A stretch of 64,000 bases of DNA from Streptomyces sp. NBC_01260 (GTDB lineage: Bacteria > Actinomycetota > Actinomycetes > Streptomycetales > Streptomycetaceae): assembly GCF_036226405.1 (NCBI RefSeq), contig NZ_CP108464.1, forward strand, positions 2,852,001 to 2,916,000, read 5' to 3'. Shown here piece after piece: positions 32,644 through 41,628 of this stretch (its first letter is position 1; each line of letters opens with the position of its first letter). Under the pieces are notes generated by a model. That model made no database searches. It was given only the letters and a program-made list of their open reading frames with translations, and was not told the DNA's origin. The translations under genes and the position numbers were made by a program.

Positions 32644-33528
32644 CTACGACCGTGGCGGTGCAGGCGCTCCATGGTTCAGGACACCGGACGACGGAATTCG
32701 GTTCTCGGTAGCGGGAAGCGGTGAGGAACAGAACCCGCAACGATCACCGATCAGCTCCATTCCGCACCAGTGGCAGGTCTCTCGCCTTACTGAGGAAACG
32801 AGTTGGTACAGGACGGAGATATCCGGAAGGAAAGCCGCGAATTCGATCAACTTCCCGGTTCCCCACCATCGGGAGGAATCGGCGGGCAGCGTTGCGTCCT
32901 GAATCGCCTGCACCTTCCAGGCGGGCGCCAGGGTCTGCTGCACCCACTCGGACTGCAACTGACCCTTGGCGACCAGCAGATGAGTACCGAAATCCGGCCC
33001 GGCCAGCGGCTCCGCGTTCGGGCCGACCTTGACGAGCTGGGGGTTCGGTCCCGCGAGTACGGCGAACTGGGAGCCGGGGACCCAGGACTTGGCGTGCGTC
33101 TTCAGGCTGACGGGGACGCGGTCGAGCTTGGTCACCGAGTTCAGCAGGGCGCCCGCATGGATGTAATGGGAGAGAAGCCGCGCGGAGGAGGCAACCACTC
33201 CGGGGCTGAAGTCACAGATGGACAGCTGCCGCAACTGCCTGACCAGCACAGCGACTCCCAGTGGCGGCAGATCCACCTTGAGCAGCGCGATGCGATCGCT
33301 CTCCAGCACGGACCGGACGGCGTGAAGTCGCCGCTCGTGCGCGAGGGCGATGCCCGTCGGATAGACGGCGATCACATACCCGTGCTGCTCCAGCATCAGG
33401 TGCATGTCGCCGATCGCCAGGTCCATCGCCTGGGCGTCGGGCGCCTGCAGCAGGGCTGCTGTCGGCGTCTGCTGATCGGTCGGCGGTAGGACCAGATCAG
33501 CGCTGGTCACTGCTATTGCGGTCGGCAC
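32644..33528 (-). CDS. Unrecognised Tad-operon protein with C-terminal zinc ribbon
   Basis: A 294-residue cytoplasmic-looking protein at the head of the Tad operon. Most of it is of unknown fold (DMHLMLEQHGYVIAVYPTGIALAHERRLHAVRSVLE, LPPLGVAVLVRQLRQLSICDFSPGVVASSARLLS). The C-terminus carries a two-CxxC zinc ribbon, CHWCGMELIGDRCGFC. It is likely co-transcribed with the pilus genes and may be a regulator or assembly factor; I do not recognise a named family. The start at GTG 33528 was not otherwise tested. Confidence 0.7.
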   Translation of the reverse strand: MPTAIAVTSADLVLPPTDQQTPTAALLQAPDAQAMDLAIGDMHLMLEQHGYVIAVYPTGIALAHERRLHAVRSVLESDRIALLKVDLPPLGVAVLVRQLRQLSICDFSPGVVASSARLLSHYIHAGALLNSVTKLDRVPVSLKTHAKSWVPGSQFAVLAGPNPQLVKVGPNAEPLAGPDFGTHLLVAKGQLQSEWVQQTLAPAWKVQAIQDATLPADSSRWWGTGKLIEFAAFLPDISVLYQLVSSVRRETCHWCGMELIGDRCGFCSSPLPATENRIPSSGVLNHGAPAPPRS

Positions 33529-34207
33529 GCTGTTCCCCGTTCGGCTCCGGCCGGCGTCGCCATGACGTCGGCCGCAATCGCTCCTGCTCCGTGCTTCTGC
33601 CTCAGCTTCTGCTCCAGCACTTTAACCGCGTCCTACACGGCAGAGAACACCCAGCGGAACCCGGTACGGCAACACCCTTGCATCAGCCACCCAACACTCA
33701 CGTACGAAATCGGACCAAACCGAAAGTTGTTAACTTCTGTACCACTGCGGAGGGTTACTGTCAGGCATTCCCATTTCCGGTCCGTTGAAATTCATTTGCC
33801 CACGTCAATGTAGATTTTGGCATGTTCGCGCCATATTGGTGTGGCCGAAAGTCGTTACTGTCCGGCCATGTTGCCCACGTCACCCGTGAGGGGTCGCTCG
33901 CATCGGTCCGCCGGTTGCCATCCTCACGCGGGCGGCGTGTGCGTGTGCCGTGCGGGGCGGGTGCAGATAACGCGTGGGCGAAGCACGGGCTGTTGGCGCA
34001 CCGCCCGCATGTGTACGGGCAGCTCACGCCCGCACCGCCGCGCCCCGGGGAGACGTCCCATGCGGCCGTCGCTGCCAGAGGTCTTGACAACTTGATTGGT
34101 CTGGACCAGTTTATCGGCCAGCGGTGGCCACCGTTCCTCGATTCCACACCCCCTTTCATCCCCGTGTCGCTCCCCCGCCATCCCCAACTCCCCCACGGAG
34201 GCAGCAA
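33529..34207. other. Large divergent intergenic region (Tad operon / chitinase)
   Basis: This 679-bp stretch holds no convincing gene. The portion 33640-33840 is less GC-rich than its surroundings and should contain the Tad operon promoter reading left. The right part holds the chitinase promoter with a DasR-like operator. A 1095-residue minus-strand frame crossing from 33761 is antisense shadow of the chitinase and kinase. Confidence 0.6.
34084..34110 (+). promoter_or_regulatory. Chitinase promoter with DasR-like (dre) operator
   Basis: TTGACA at 34084-34089 looks like a -35 box. TTGGTCTGGACCAGT at 34096-34110 has core TGGTCTGGACCA, close to the Streptomyces dre consensus (TGGTCTAGACCA). 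Its position within the promoter spacer fits repression by DasR, relieved by glucosamine 6-phosphate. The -10 box is not clear. Confidence 0.75.
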
Positions 34208-35941
34208 GTGGAACGTTCCCCCGTAACCAGCCGCAGACGGCGCCGCACCCGCCAGGGACTGGGCGCCGCCGTGGCGGTCGTCGCCGCGGGCGCCCTGAGC
34301 GTCACCGGTCTCGTCAGCAGCGCGCAGGCCGCCGACGTCAACGTCGCCAAGAACGCGGGCTTCGAGTCCGGCCTCGCCAACTGGACGTGTTCCGGCGGCT
34401 CCGGCGCCACCGTCTCCTCCCCCGTGCACGGCGGCACCTCGGCCCTCAAGGCGACCCCGGCCGGCCAGGACAACGCCAAGTGCACGCAGACCGTGGCGGT
34501 GAAGCCCAACTCGACCTACGCGCTCAGCTCCTGGGTCCAGGGCGGGTACGCCTACCTGGGCGTCAGCGGCACCGGAACCACCGACGTGTCCACCTGGTCC
34601 CCCGGCTCCAGCAGCTGGTCCCAGCTCTCGACCAGCTTCAAGACCGGGGCGAGCACCACCTCGGTCACCGTGTACACGCACGGCTGGTACGGCCAGGCGG
34701 CGTACTTCGCCGACGACCTCTCGGTCAGCGGCCCCGACGGCGGCGGCGGCACCGACCCCGGCCCGGCGATCCCCGCCGCCCCGGCCGGTCTCGCGGTCGG
34801 CGCCACCACGTCCTCCTCCGTCTCGCTGTCCTGGGGCGCGGTGTCCGGCGCGACCGGCTACACCGTCTACAAGGACGGCGCGAAGGCCACCACCGCCACC
34901 GGGAACTCGGCGACCGTCACCGGACTCGCGGCCAACACCGCGTACCAGTTCACGGTGACCGCCACCAACGCGGCCGGTGAGTCCGTCAAGTCCGCGGCCG
35001 TCAGCGGCCGTACGGCCGTCGGCGGCGGCACCGACCCGGGCATCCCGTCCACCTCGGTGCCCAAGCACGCGGTCACCGGCTACTGGCAGAACTTCAACAA
35101 CGGCGCGACCGTGCAGAAGCTCAGCGACGTACCCGCGAACTACGACATCATCGCGGTCTCCTTCGCCGACGCCACGACGACGCCCGGCGCCGTCACCTTC
35201 AACCTGGACTCGGCGGGTCTGAACGGCTACACCGTCGACCAGTTCAAGGCCGACATCAAGGCGAAGCAGGCGGCCGGGAAGAACGTCATCATCTCGGTCG
35301 GCGGTGAGAAGGGCTCGGTCTCGGTCAACAGCGACGCCTCCGCGACCAACTTCGCCAACTCCGTCTACTCGCTCATCCAGGAGTACGGCTTCAACGGCGT
35401 CGACATCGACCTGGAGAACGGCGTCAACTCCACGTACATGACGAAGGCGCTGCGCTCGCTGTCGCAGAAAGCGGGCTCCGGTCTCGTCATCACGATGGCA
35501 CCGCAGACCATCGACATGCAGTCGACCGCGGGTGAGTACTTCAAGACGGCGCTCGGCATCAAGGACATCCTGACCGTCGTCAACATGCAGTACTACAACA
35601 GTGGTTCGATGCTCGGCTGCGACGGCAAGGTCTACTCGCAGGGTTCGGTGGACTTCCTCACCGCGCTGGCCTGCATCCAGCTGGAGGGCGGCCTCGACCC
35701 GTCGCAGGTCGGCCTCGGTGTCCCCGCCTCCACCAGTGGCGCGGGCAGCGGCTACGTGTCCCCCTCGGTCGTGAACGCGGCCCTGGACTGCCTGGCCAAG
35801 GGCACCGGCTGCGGCAGCTTCAAGCCGTCGAAGACCTACCCCGGTGTGCGCGGCGCGATGACCTGGTCGACCAACTGGGACGCCAAGTCGGGCAACGCCT
35901 GGTCGAACGCGGTCGGCCCGCACGTGCACGGCCTGCCGTAA
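34208..35941 (+). CDS. Secreted GH18 chitinase with N-terminal CBM and FnIII domains
   Basis: A 577-residue exoenzyme. GTG 34208 has GGAGG seven bases upstream. An Arg-rich signal peptide (SRRRRRTRQGLG..., ending AQA) could be a Tat signal. Then come a family-2/16-like carbohydrate-binding module (NVAKNAGFESGLANWTCSGG), an FnIII domain (PAAPAGLAVGATTSSSVSLSW ... TVTATNAAGES), Gly/Pro linkers and a GH18 barrel (KHAVTGYWQNFNNG, FNGVDIDLENG with catalytic Glu, VNMQYYNSG, GVRGAMTWSTNWD). The first Asp of the DxxDxDxE motif is Asn here. It degrades chitin outside the cell. Confidence 0.95.
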   Translation: MERSPVTSRRRRRTRQGLGAAVAVVAAGALSVTGLVSSAQAADVNVAKNAGFESGLANWTCSGGSGATVSSPVHGGTSALKATPAGQDNAKCTQTVAVKPNSTYALSSWVQGGYAYLGVSGTGTTDVSTWSPGSSSWSQLSTSFKTGASTTSVTVYTHGWYGQAAYFADDLSVSGPDGGGGTDPGPAIPAAPAGLAVGATTSSSVSLSWGAVSGATGYTVYKDGAKATTATGNSATVTGLAANTAYQFTVTATNAAGESVKSAAVSGRTAVGGGTDPGIPSTSVPKHAVTGYWQNFNNGATVQKLSDVPANYDIIAVSFADATTTPGAVTFNLDSAGLNGYTVDQFKADIKAKQAAGKNVIISVGGEKGSVSVNSDASATNFANSVYSLIQEYGFNGVDIDLENGVNSTYMTKALRSLSQKAGSGLVITMAPQTIDMQSTAGEYFKTALGIKDILTVVNMQYYNSGSMLGCDGKVYSQGSVDFLTALACIQLEGGLDPSQVGLGVPASTSGAGSGYVSPSVVNAALDCLAKGTGCGSFKPSKTYPGVRGAMTWSTNWDAKSGNAWSNAVGPHVHGLP

Positions 35942-36088
35942 CCGGCGCCCGGAGCGATTCGGGCACGTCAGCCACCGGCCGGACCCGGTGTGCGCCGTCC
36001 CCCAACGGCCGTCCGCCGCCCGGCATCCATGACCAGCAGTGCCGCCGCTCCCCCGGCGGCGCTGCTGCGCGTCATGGCCCGGCGCCGC

Positions 36089-36128
36089 CCCGGACACTCT
36101 GTCGCGGGCCCGCAACAGAGTGTCCGGG
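36089..36128. terminator. 14-bp perfect inverted repeat before the kinase gene
   Basis: CCCGGACACTCTGT (36089-36102) and ACAGAGTGTCCGGG (36115-36128) form a perfect stem with a 12-nt loop between the chitinase stop (35941) and the kinase start (36209). No T-run follows. It may be a terminator or an operator. Confidence 0.5.
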
Positions 36129-36208
36129 ACTTGGCACATTCCATGGCTGTCCGCGCGTCCTCGTGGCACCGTTGTGAGGCACGGTGGTGGTGCGACGGGG
36201 GGAGTGAC

Positions 36209-38473
36209 ATGGCCGGAGCGCGGCTTCGGACTCTGGGGGCGGACGATCCGGCGACGCTCGGACCGTACCGGCTGATCGGACGGCTGGCGTCCGGCGGCAT
36301 GGGGCGGATCTATCTGGCCCGCGGCGCGCAGGACGGCGGCCGGGGCCTCGTCGCGGTGAAGACCCTGCTGGCCGAGGGGCACGTCAGCGAGGTCGACCGG
36401 CGGCGGTTCGCCCGCGAGGTTTCGCTCGCCCAGCGGGTCGACAGCGCGTACACGGCGCGGGTACGGGACGCCGACCCGGACGCCGGGCAGCCGTGGATGG
36501 CCATCGACTACATCGCCGCGCCCCCGCTCTCCGAACTGGTCCGCAACTGCGGGGTGTTGCCCGCTTCGGCCGTACGGTGGGTGGCGGCGGGCACCGCTGA
36601 GGCCCTGGTCACCCTGCACGGGGCGGGCATCGTGCACCGCGACGTGAAGCCGCAGAACGTACTGCTGCCGCTGGACGGCCCCCGGGTGATCGACTTCGGC
36701 ATCTCGCACGCCAGTGACCTCACGCTCACCGGTCTCACGCTCGGCACGATCGCCTTCACCTCGCCCGAACAGGCGCGCGGCGAGCCGTCGACGGCCGCCT
36801 CCGACGTCTACTCGCTCGGCGCGACGCTGTTCCTGCTGGCCACCGGACGGCCGCCCTACCGTGCGGACGGCGACACCCTGCGGCTGCTGGCCCGGGTCCA
36901 GCGCGGCGAACTCGACCTGGACGGACTGCCCAAGGAGCTGGTCGCGACGATCCGGCCCTGCCTGGCCGTCGCTCCGCGCCACCGCCCCAAGCCCGCCGAC
37001 CTGCTCGCCCGCTTCCGCGAGGAGCAGGCCGGCCTGCCGGCGACGCACGGCGGCGCCCGGTGGCTGCCGCCGCGGTGGACGGCGCTGATCGGCGAGTACG
37101 CGGCCCAGGGCCTGGAGCTCACGAACGCCCCTCGCACGGATCCGGCCGCGGTGACCCTCGATCAGCGGACGAACGTGATCCAGGCGCCTCCCCCGACGCT
37201 GGTCTACTCACCGGCGCGTGAGGCACGGGCGGCCCGCGACCGCGCCCGCCGCGAGCGCGCGCGGCAGGATCTGGCGGTGCTCGCGGAGCTGGCGGAGCGG
37301 CAGCGCGCGGAGCACGCCGAACGGGAACGACGCGAGCAGTTCGAGCGTGAACAGCGGGAGCGGGCCGAGCGCGATCGCCGGGAGCGGGCCGAGCGCGCCG
37401 AGCAGGAGCGCGCGGAGGTCGAGCGCGCGAAGGCCGCCCGCCTGGAGGCCGCTCGTCTGGAGGCCGAGCGGCAGGCGGCCCAGCACGCCGAACGGGAACG
37501 GGCCGAGCGGGAGAAGGCCGAGCGGACGCGCGCCGAGCGGGCCGCCCGCGCCGCACAGGCCCGTGCCGCACAGCCGCGTCCGACCTCGCCCACCGCCTCG
37601 CCCGGCGCCGCCACCGCCTCCTCCCCCGCCCCGGGTCCGGCCGGCCGCACTCCCGCTCCCGCCGGTTCCTCCGGCGGCTCCAAGGCCGGTGGCTGGCTGC
37701 TCGCCACAGCCGTCGTCATCGCGCTGCTCATCTGGCAGCCCTGGGAGATGTCCGGGAGCGAGCGCGTCGGCGGAACCGCTTCCGGCAGCACCGGTTCCGG
37801 CTCCGCCACGGCCGGCAGCGAGCTCGACACCCATACGGCTGACGGCGGCACCGACAGCACCGATGACCCCGGCGGCACCACGGACGACTCCGACAGCAGC
37901 ACCGACGAGCAGACGCCGACCCCCACCCCTACTCCGACGCCCACACCCACGCCCACCCCCACGCCGTCCCCCACCCCGGACGCCACGGACCGGGCGTTCC
38001 GCGCGGTGCGCGCCGGTGACTGCCTCGACGTGTACAGCGACGGTCGCGGCAACATGAGCGCCCGTGCGCCGGTCCGGGTCGGCTGCGCGGCCTCGAACGC
38101 CTTCATGCACGTCAGCCGCGTCACCTCCGCGGCCGGGGGCTCCGGTTCGTGCGACCGGGGGCAGGGCTACACCTGGTGGCACAAGTCGGGTCAGGACGGC
38201 GTCGAGAGGACGCTCTGCCTCGATCGGGTGTACCGGGTGGGCCAGTGCTTCCCCGCGCAGGTCCAGGGGGCCACCAGTGCCGATCTGACGGTGGTGCTGA
38301 GCTGCGACGCGACGAGCGTGCCACTGGCCGGCCAGTCGATCCTGCGGATCACCGGGTTCTACCGGGCCCCCGCGGCGGACACGAACTGGACGTGCCCGGC
38401 CGGGAACGGAGGGCGGTTCTGGTACTGGCCGGTGAACAACGGCCGGAGCGTCATCTGCGCGTCGGCGGCCTGA
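36209..38473 (+). CDS. Membrane-anchored Ser/Thr protein kinase with coiled coil
   Basis: A 754-residue kinase; ATG 36209 follows GGAG. The kinase domain (residues about 15-275) has LIGRLASGGMGRIYLA, VAVKTLL, IVHRDVKPQNVLL, VIDFGIS and SDVYSLGATLFLLATGRPP. A long Arg/Glu/Ala-rich coiled coil follows (ERERREQFEREQRERAERDR and similar), then an Ala/Pro linker and one membrane helix (GGWLLATAVVIALLIW). Outside lie an acidic Ser/Thr linker, a Thr-Pro repeat and a Cys-containing domain (VRAGDCLDVYSDGRGN ... RTLCLDRVYRVGQCFPAQ ... VICASAA) that may sense ligands. Confidence 0.92.
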   Translation: MAGARLRTLGADDPATLGPYRLIGRLASGGMGRIYLARGAQDGGRGLVAVKTLLAEGHVSEVDRRRFAREVSLAQRVDSAYTARVRDADPDAGQPWMAIDYIAAPPLSELVRNCGVLPASAVRWVAAGTAEALVTLHGAGIVHRDVKPQNVLLPLDGPRVIDFGISHASDLTLTGLTLGTIAFTSPEQARGEPSTAASDVYSLGATLFLLATGRPPYRADGDTLRLLARVQRGELDLDGLPKELVATIRPCLAVAPRHRPKPADLLARFREEQAGLPATHGGARWLPPRWTALIGEYAAQGLELTNAPRTDPAAVTLDQRTNVIQAPPPTLVYSPAREARAARDRARRERARQDLAVLAELAERQRAEHAERERREQFEREQRERAERDRRERAERAEQERAEVERAKAARLEAARLEAERQAAQHAERERAEREKAERTRAERAARAAQARAAQPRPTSPTASPGAATASSPAPGPAGRTPAPAGSSGGSKAGGWLLATAVVIALLIWQPWEMSGSERVGGTASGSTGSGSATAGSELDTHTADGGTDSTDDPGGTTDDSDSSTDEQTPTPTPTPTPTPTPTPTPSPTPDATDRAFRAVRAGDCLDVYSDGRGNMSARAPVRVGCAASNAFMHVSRVTSAAGGSGSCDRGQGYTWWHKSGQDGVERTLCLDRVYRVGQCFPAQVQGATSADLTVVLSCDATSVPLAGQSILRITGFYRAPAADTNWTCPAGNGGRFWYWPVNNGRSVICASAA
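37912..37977 (+). repeat. Low-complexity Thr-Pro codon repeat
   Basis: A run of alternating ACN CCN codons encodes (Thr-Pro) about eleven times, with one Ser, between the membrane helix and the external domain of the kinase. It probably acts as a rigid wall-spanning spacer and may vary in length by slippage. Confidence 0.8.
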
Positions 38474-38495
38474 ACCGGCACGGCACAGGGGAGAA

Positions 38496-38529
38496 GGAGC
38501 GGGGCTGGGCGCGCACCCGGCCCCGCTCC
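38496..38529 (+). terminator. Terminator hairpin after the kinase gene
   Basis: GGAGCGGGGC (38496-38505) pairs with GCCCCGCTCC (38520-38529), 23 bp after the kinase stop. It lacks a T-run, as is common in Streptomyces. Confidence 0.65.
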
Positions 38530-38560
38530 CTGATCCGGCGTGGTCCGAACGAGAGGTCTA

Positions 38561-39564
38561 GGTCCTGTTTCTCGGATCTCCTGACCTGCGAGGGGTGTTG
38601 GGGCCAGGCTGGGTTCATGGGCCGTGGGGATCTGACGAATGCGGAGTGGGATCGGCTGGAGTCGTTCCTACCTCCTGGTGGTACGCGTGGAGGTCGGTGG
38701 AGCGATCACCGCCGGGTGATCAACGGGGTTCTCTACCGGGTGCGGACCGGCGTGCAGTGGCGGGATCTGCCGGAGCGATTCGGGCCATGGGAGACGGTCT
38801 ATAAACGACATCGTCGCTGGTCAGCCGATGGAACCTGGCAGATGCTGCTGTCTCGCATCCAGGTAGCCGAGGACGCCGAGGGCGGCATCGACTGGGACGT
38901 GTCGGTGGACTCGACAGCCGTGCGAGCCCACCAGCACGCCGCCGGTGCGAGGAAAGCGCCCCCGGCCGCCGTCCCTCAAAGGGGGGCCAAGTGGGGGACG
39001 AACCAGGTCGATCCGGTACTGCGGAGACTGACCATCCGCCTGGAGGAGGTGGTCAGGTCGGCGAATGTCTGGGACGTTCCCGCGGAGGATTCACCACCAA
39101 GATCCACCTCGTTGCCGAGGGACGATGCCGGCCCCTCGCCTTCGTCCTGACACCCGGACACTACGGAGACGGACCCCAGCTCGAGCGGGTGCTGGAACAG
39201 GTTCTGGTGCCGCGAGCCGGAGTCGGCCGGCCACGCACCCGGCCCGACCATGTCTTGGCGGACAAGGCCTACACGTCCCGGAAGAACCGCCGCTACCTGC
39301 GACGACGCGGAATCCGGCACACCATCCCCGAACGTCTCGACCAGCAGAGACACCGCAAGAACCGAGGTTCACGCGGCGGTCGGCCTACCGGTTTCGACAG
39401 CGAGCTCTACAAGAAGCGCAACACCGTCGAACGCACCATCAACCGCCTCAAAGGCTTCCGCGCCGTCGCGACCCGCTACGAGAAACGCGCCTACATCTAC
39501 CTCGGCACCGTCACACTCGCAGCACTCATGATCTGGCTCCGTACATGATCCGAGAAACAGGACC
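38561..39564 (+). mobile_element. IS5-family insertion sequence
   Basis: A 1004-bp element with perfect 18-bp terminal inverted repeats GGTCCTGTTTCTCGGATC (38561-38578 and its complement 39547-39564). The flank is CTA on the left and TAG on the right, so the duplication can be read as TA or CTAG. It contains one frameshifted transposase. It inserted exactly at the stop codon of the convergent gntP gene. Confidence 0.9.
38617..39548 (+). CDS. IS5-family transposase in two overlapping frames
   Basis: The first frame starts MGRGDLTNAEWDRLESFLPP at 38617 and carries the DUF4096 N-domain (RGGRWSDHRRVINGVLYRVRTGVQWRDLPERFGPWETVYKRHRRW) and the first catalytic Asp (DVSVDSTAVRAHQH). It runs to 39150. 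The second frame, open from about 38991 to 39548, continues GRSRGGFTTKIHLVAEG, DHVLADKAYTSRKNRRYLRRRG and KKRNTVERTINRLKGFRAVATRYEKRA, with the later Asp and Glu. A -1 shift near the run of six G at 38982-38987 would join them, as known for IS5 members; a disabling mutation is possible. Confidence 0.88.
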
Positions 39565-41078
39565 TAGATCACCAGGCTCAGCAGCGCCGCCACCACGAAG
39601 CCCGCCACCGACAGGACCGTCTCCAGCACCGTCCAGGACTTCAGGGTGTCGCGCTCCGAGATGCCGAAGTACTTCGACACCATCCAGAAACCGCCGTCGT
39701 TGACGTGCGAGGCGATGATCGAACCGGCCGAGATCGCCATGATGATCAGCGCCAGGTGCGGCTGCGACATGCCCTGGCCCTCGACCAGCGGGACGACGAT
39801 GCCCGCGGTGGTGACGATGGCGACCGTCGCGGAACCCTGGGCGATGCGCAGCACCGCGGAGATCAGCCAGGCCAGCAGGATGACCGGCAGGCCGACGTCG
39901 TTGAACGTGTCCGCGAGCGCGTCCGCGATGCCGCTGCTCTTGAGTACGGCGCCGAAGATCCCGCCCGCGCCGACGACCAGCAGGATGTTGCCGACCGGCT
40001 TGAGGGAGGAGGTCGACACCGACTCCAGGGACTTGCGGGACCAGCCGCGCCGGATGCCGAGCAGGTAGTACGCGAGCAGCAGCGCGATCGTCAGGGCGAC
40101 GAACGGGTTGCCGAAGAACTCGACGACCGAGCGGAGCGTCGAGGGGTCCAGGGCGATGGAGGAGAACGTCGCGGCGAGGATCAGCACCAGCGGGGTGCCG
40201 ATGATCGCGAGTACGGTGCCGAGCGCGACCGGGGCCTCGTGCGGGGTGACTCCGGCGGCGCGCTGCTCGGCGACGACCGCGGCCTTCGCCTCCTCGGCGG
40301 CCTCGACCATGTCCTGCGGGACATCGACGAAGATCCGCTTTCCGATCCAGGCGGCGTATCCCCAGGCGGCCAGTACGGACGGGATGCCGACGACGGCGCC
40401 CATCAGGATGACCCAGCCGAGGGAGACGTGGAAGAGGCCGGCGGCGGCGACCGGGCCGGGGTGCGGCGGCAGGAACGCGTGGGTCATGGACAGGCCCGCC
40501 AGCAGCGGCATCGCGTACAGCAGGATCGACTTGCCGCGGGGGGTCCCCCCTGGTCGAGCGGAGTCGAGAGCTTGGGGGCGCTTGGCGGCGGCGTACACGA
40601 TCGGTGCGAGGACGAAGATGCCGACGTCGAAGAAGACCGGGATACCGAAGATCAGACCGGTCAGGCCCATGGCGAGCGGGGCGCGCTTCTCGCCGAAGAG
40701 ATTCAGCAGCCGGGCGCTCAACACCTCTGCTCCGCCGGAGACTTCGAGGATCGCGCCGAGCATCGTGCCGAGGCCGATGATGATCGCGACATGGCCGAGG
40801 ATGCCGCCCATGCCGGATTCGATGACGGAGACGGCGGCCGACTTCTGCACCGTGCCGAAGAGCTCCGTGACGGAGAGTCCGGCGCCCAGGCCGACGGCTA
40901 TGGAGACGGCGAGCAGCGCGACGAACGGCTGCAGCCTGACCTTGATGATCAGGAAGAGGAGGAGGGCGATTCCGAGTACGGCGACGGTCAGCAGACCGGC
41001 CGTCCCGTCTATCAGCAGGAGGAGTCCACCGGTGTGGGGTGGCGTCTCGACCGGTGGGGGGCTCGCGGCGAGCAGCAT
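39564..41078 (-). CDS. GntP-family gluconate/organic acid:H+ symporter
   Basis: A 504-residue permease with about twelve membrane segments and GntP motifs (IIIGLGTMLGAILEVSGGAEVLS, GIPVFFDVGIFVLAPIV, LSMTHAFLPPHPGPVA, GAGGIFGAVLKSSGIADAL, AQGSATVAIVTTAGIV, HVNDGGFWMVSKYF). A cytoplasmic stretch contains a 14-residue insert (PQALDSARPGGTPR) encoded by a dispersed repeat at 40540-40577. The TAG stop is supplied by the CTAG at the edge of the IS5 insertion. Clustering with RidA, IclR and a sugar-acid kinase suggests uptake of a sugar acid or related hydroxy acid. Confidence 0.92.
   Translation of the reverse strand: MLLAASPPPVETPPHTGGLLLLIDGTAGLLTVAVLGIALLLFLIIKVRLQPFVALLAVSIAVGLGAGLSVTELFGTVQKSAAVSVIESGMGGILGHVAIIIGLGTMLGAILEVSGGAEVLSARLLNLFGEKRAPLAMGLTGLIFGIPVFFDVGIFVLAPIVYAAAKRPQALDSARPGGTPRGKSILLYAMPLLAGLSMTHAFLPPHPGPVAAAGLFHVSLGWVILMGAVVGIPSVLAAWGYAAWIGKRIFVDVPQDMVEAAEEAKAAVVAEQRAAGVTPHEAPVALGTVLAIIGTPLVLILAATFSSIALDPSTLRSVVEFFGNPFVALTIALLLAYYLLGIRRGWSRKSLESVSTSSLKPVGNILLVVGAGGIFGAVLKSSGIADALADTFNDVGLPVILLAWLISAVLRIAQGSATVAIVTTAGIVVPLVEGQGMSQPHLALIIMAISAGSIIASHVNDGGFWMVSKYFGISERDTLKSWTVLETVLSVAGFVVAALLSLVI
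40540..40577. repeat. Streptomyces dispersed repeat inside gntP
   Basis: A GC-rich segment with GGGGTCCCCCC, then GGTCGAGCGGAGTCGAGAGC, then a G-run. It resembles a short sequence scattered through Streptomyces genomes. It is in frame and adds PQALDSARPGGTPR to a loop of the permease. Confidence 0.65.
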
Positions 41079-41211
41079 GGGTAACTCCGTTGTCGGCCAT
41101 GGGTTGCGGGTAGGGGGGAGCGCGGCACGGCGCCCCGGTGGGGCGGGGCGCCGTGCCGTACGGCGTGGTGCGGTGGAGCGGGAGCGGCAAGGGGATCAGG
41201 CTCGGTCGGTA

Positions 41212-41622
41212 TCAGCCGAGGACCGCGAGGGCGTCGATCTCGATGAGCAGGCCCTTGGGCAGGCCGACGTAGACCGTCGTCCGCGCGGCGGGGGCGGCCT
41301 TGAGGTTCTGCTCGCCGAAGTAGGTGTTGTAGATCTCGTTCATCTCGGCGAAGTGGTCGACGTCGGTGAGGTAGACGCGCATCATCATGACGTCGTCCCA
41401 GCTCGCGCCGCCCTCCTCCAGGATCGCCTTGACGTTGGCGAAGGTCTGGAGGGTCTGCTCGCGCAGGGTGGGACCGGCCGGGGTCGGTGCCTGGCCCTCC
41501 ACCGCGGGCAGGAAGCCGACCTGGCCGGCGACCTGGAGGATGTTCCCCTTCTTCACTCCGTGCGAGAACTTCGCGGGCGGGGCGGTGTGGGTGCTCGGGG
41601 TGAGTGCGGTCTTGTCGGTCAT
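41212..41622 (-). CDS. ridA: RidA-family enamine/imine deaminase
   Basis: A 136-residue YjgF/YER057c/UK114 protein: GNILQVAGQVGFLP, LREQTLQTFANVKAILEEGGASWDDVMMMRVYLTDVDHFAEMNEIYNTYF and the C-terminal PAARTTVYVGLPKGLLIEIDALAVLG with the conserved Arg. It hydrolyses reactive enamine/imine intermediates from PLP enzymes such as serine/threonine dehydratases. That fits the divergent D-serine dehydratase-like gene. It lies six bases after the IclR gene. Confidence 0.93.
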   Translation of the reverse strand: MTDKTALTPSTHTAPPAKFSHGVKKGNILQVAGQVGFLPAVEGQAPTPAGPTLREQTLQTFANVKAILEEGGASWDDVMMMRVYLTDVDHFAEMNEIYNTYFGEQNLKAAPAARTTVYVGLPKGLLIEIDALAVLG

Positions 41623-41628
41623 CGCTGA

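Noticed and set aside
33761..37048. 1095-residue minus-strand open frame
   Set aside because: It lies antisense to the chitinase and kinase, both with clear domains. Its Arg/Gly/Val-rich composition is typical of a high-GC shadow frame.
37912..37977. Possible CRISPR or satellite from the repeated CCCAC-type units
   Set aside because: The repeat is a coding Thr-Pro run inside the kinase; there are no spacers.
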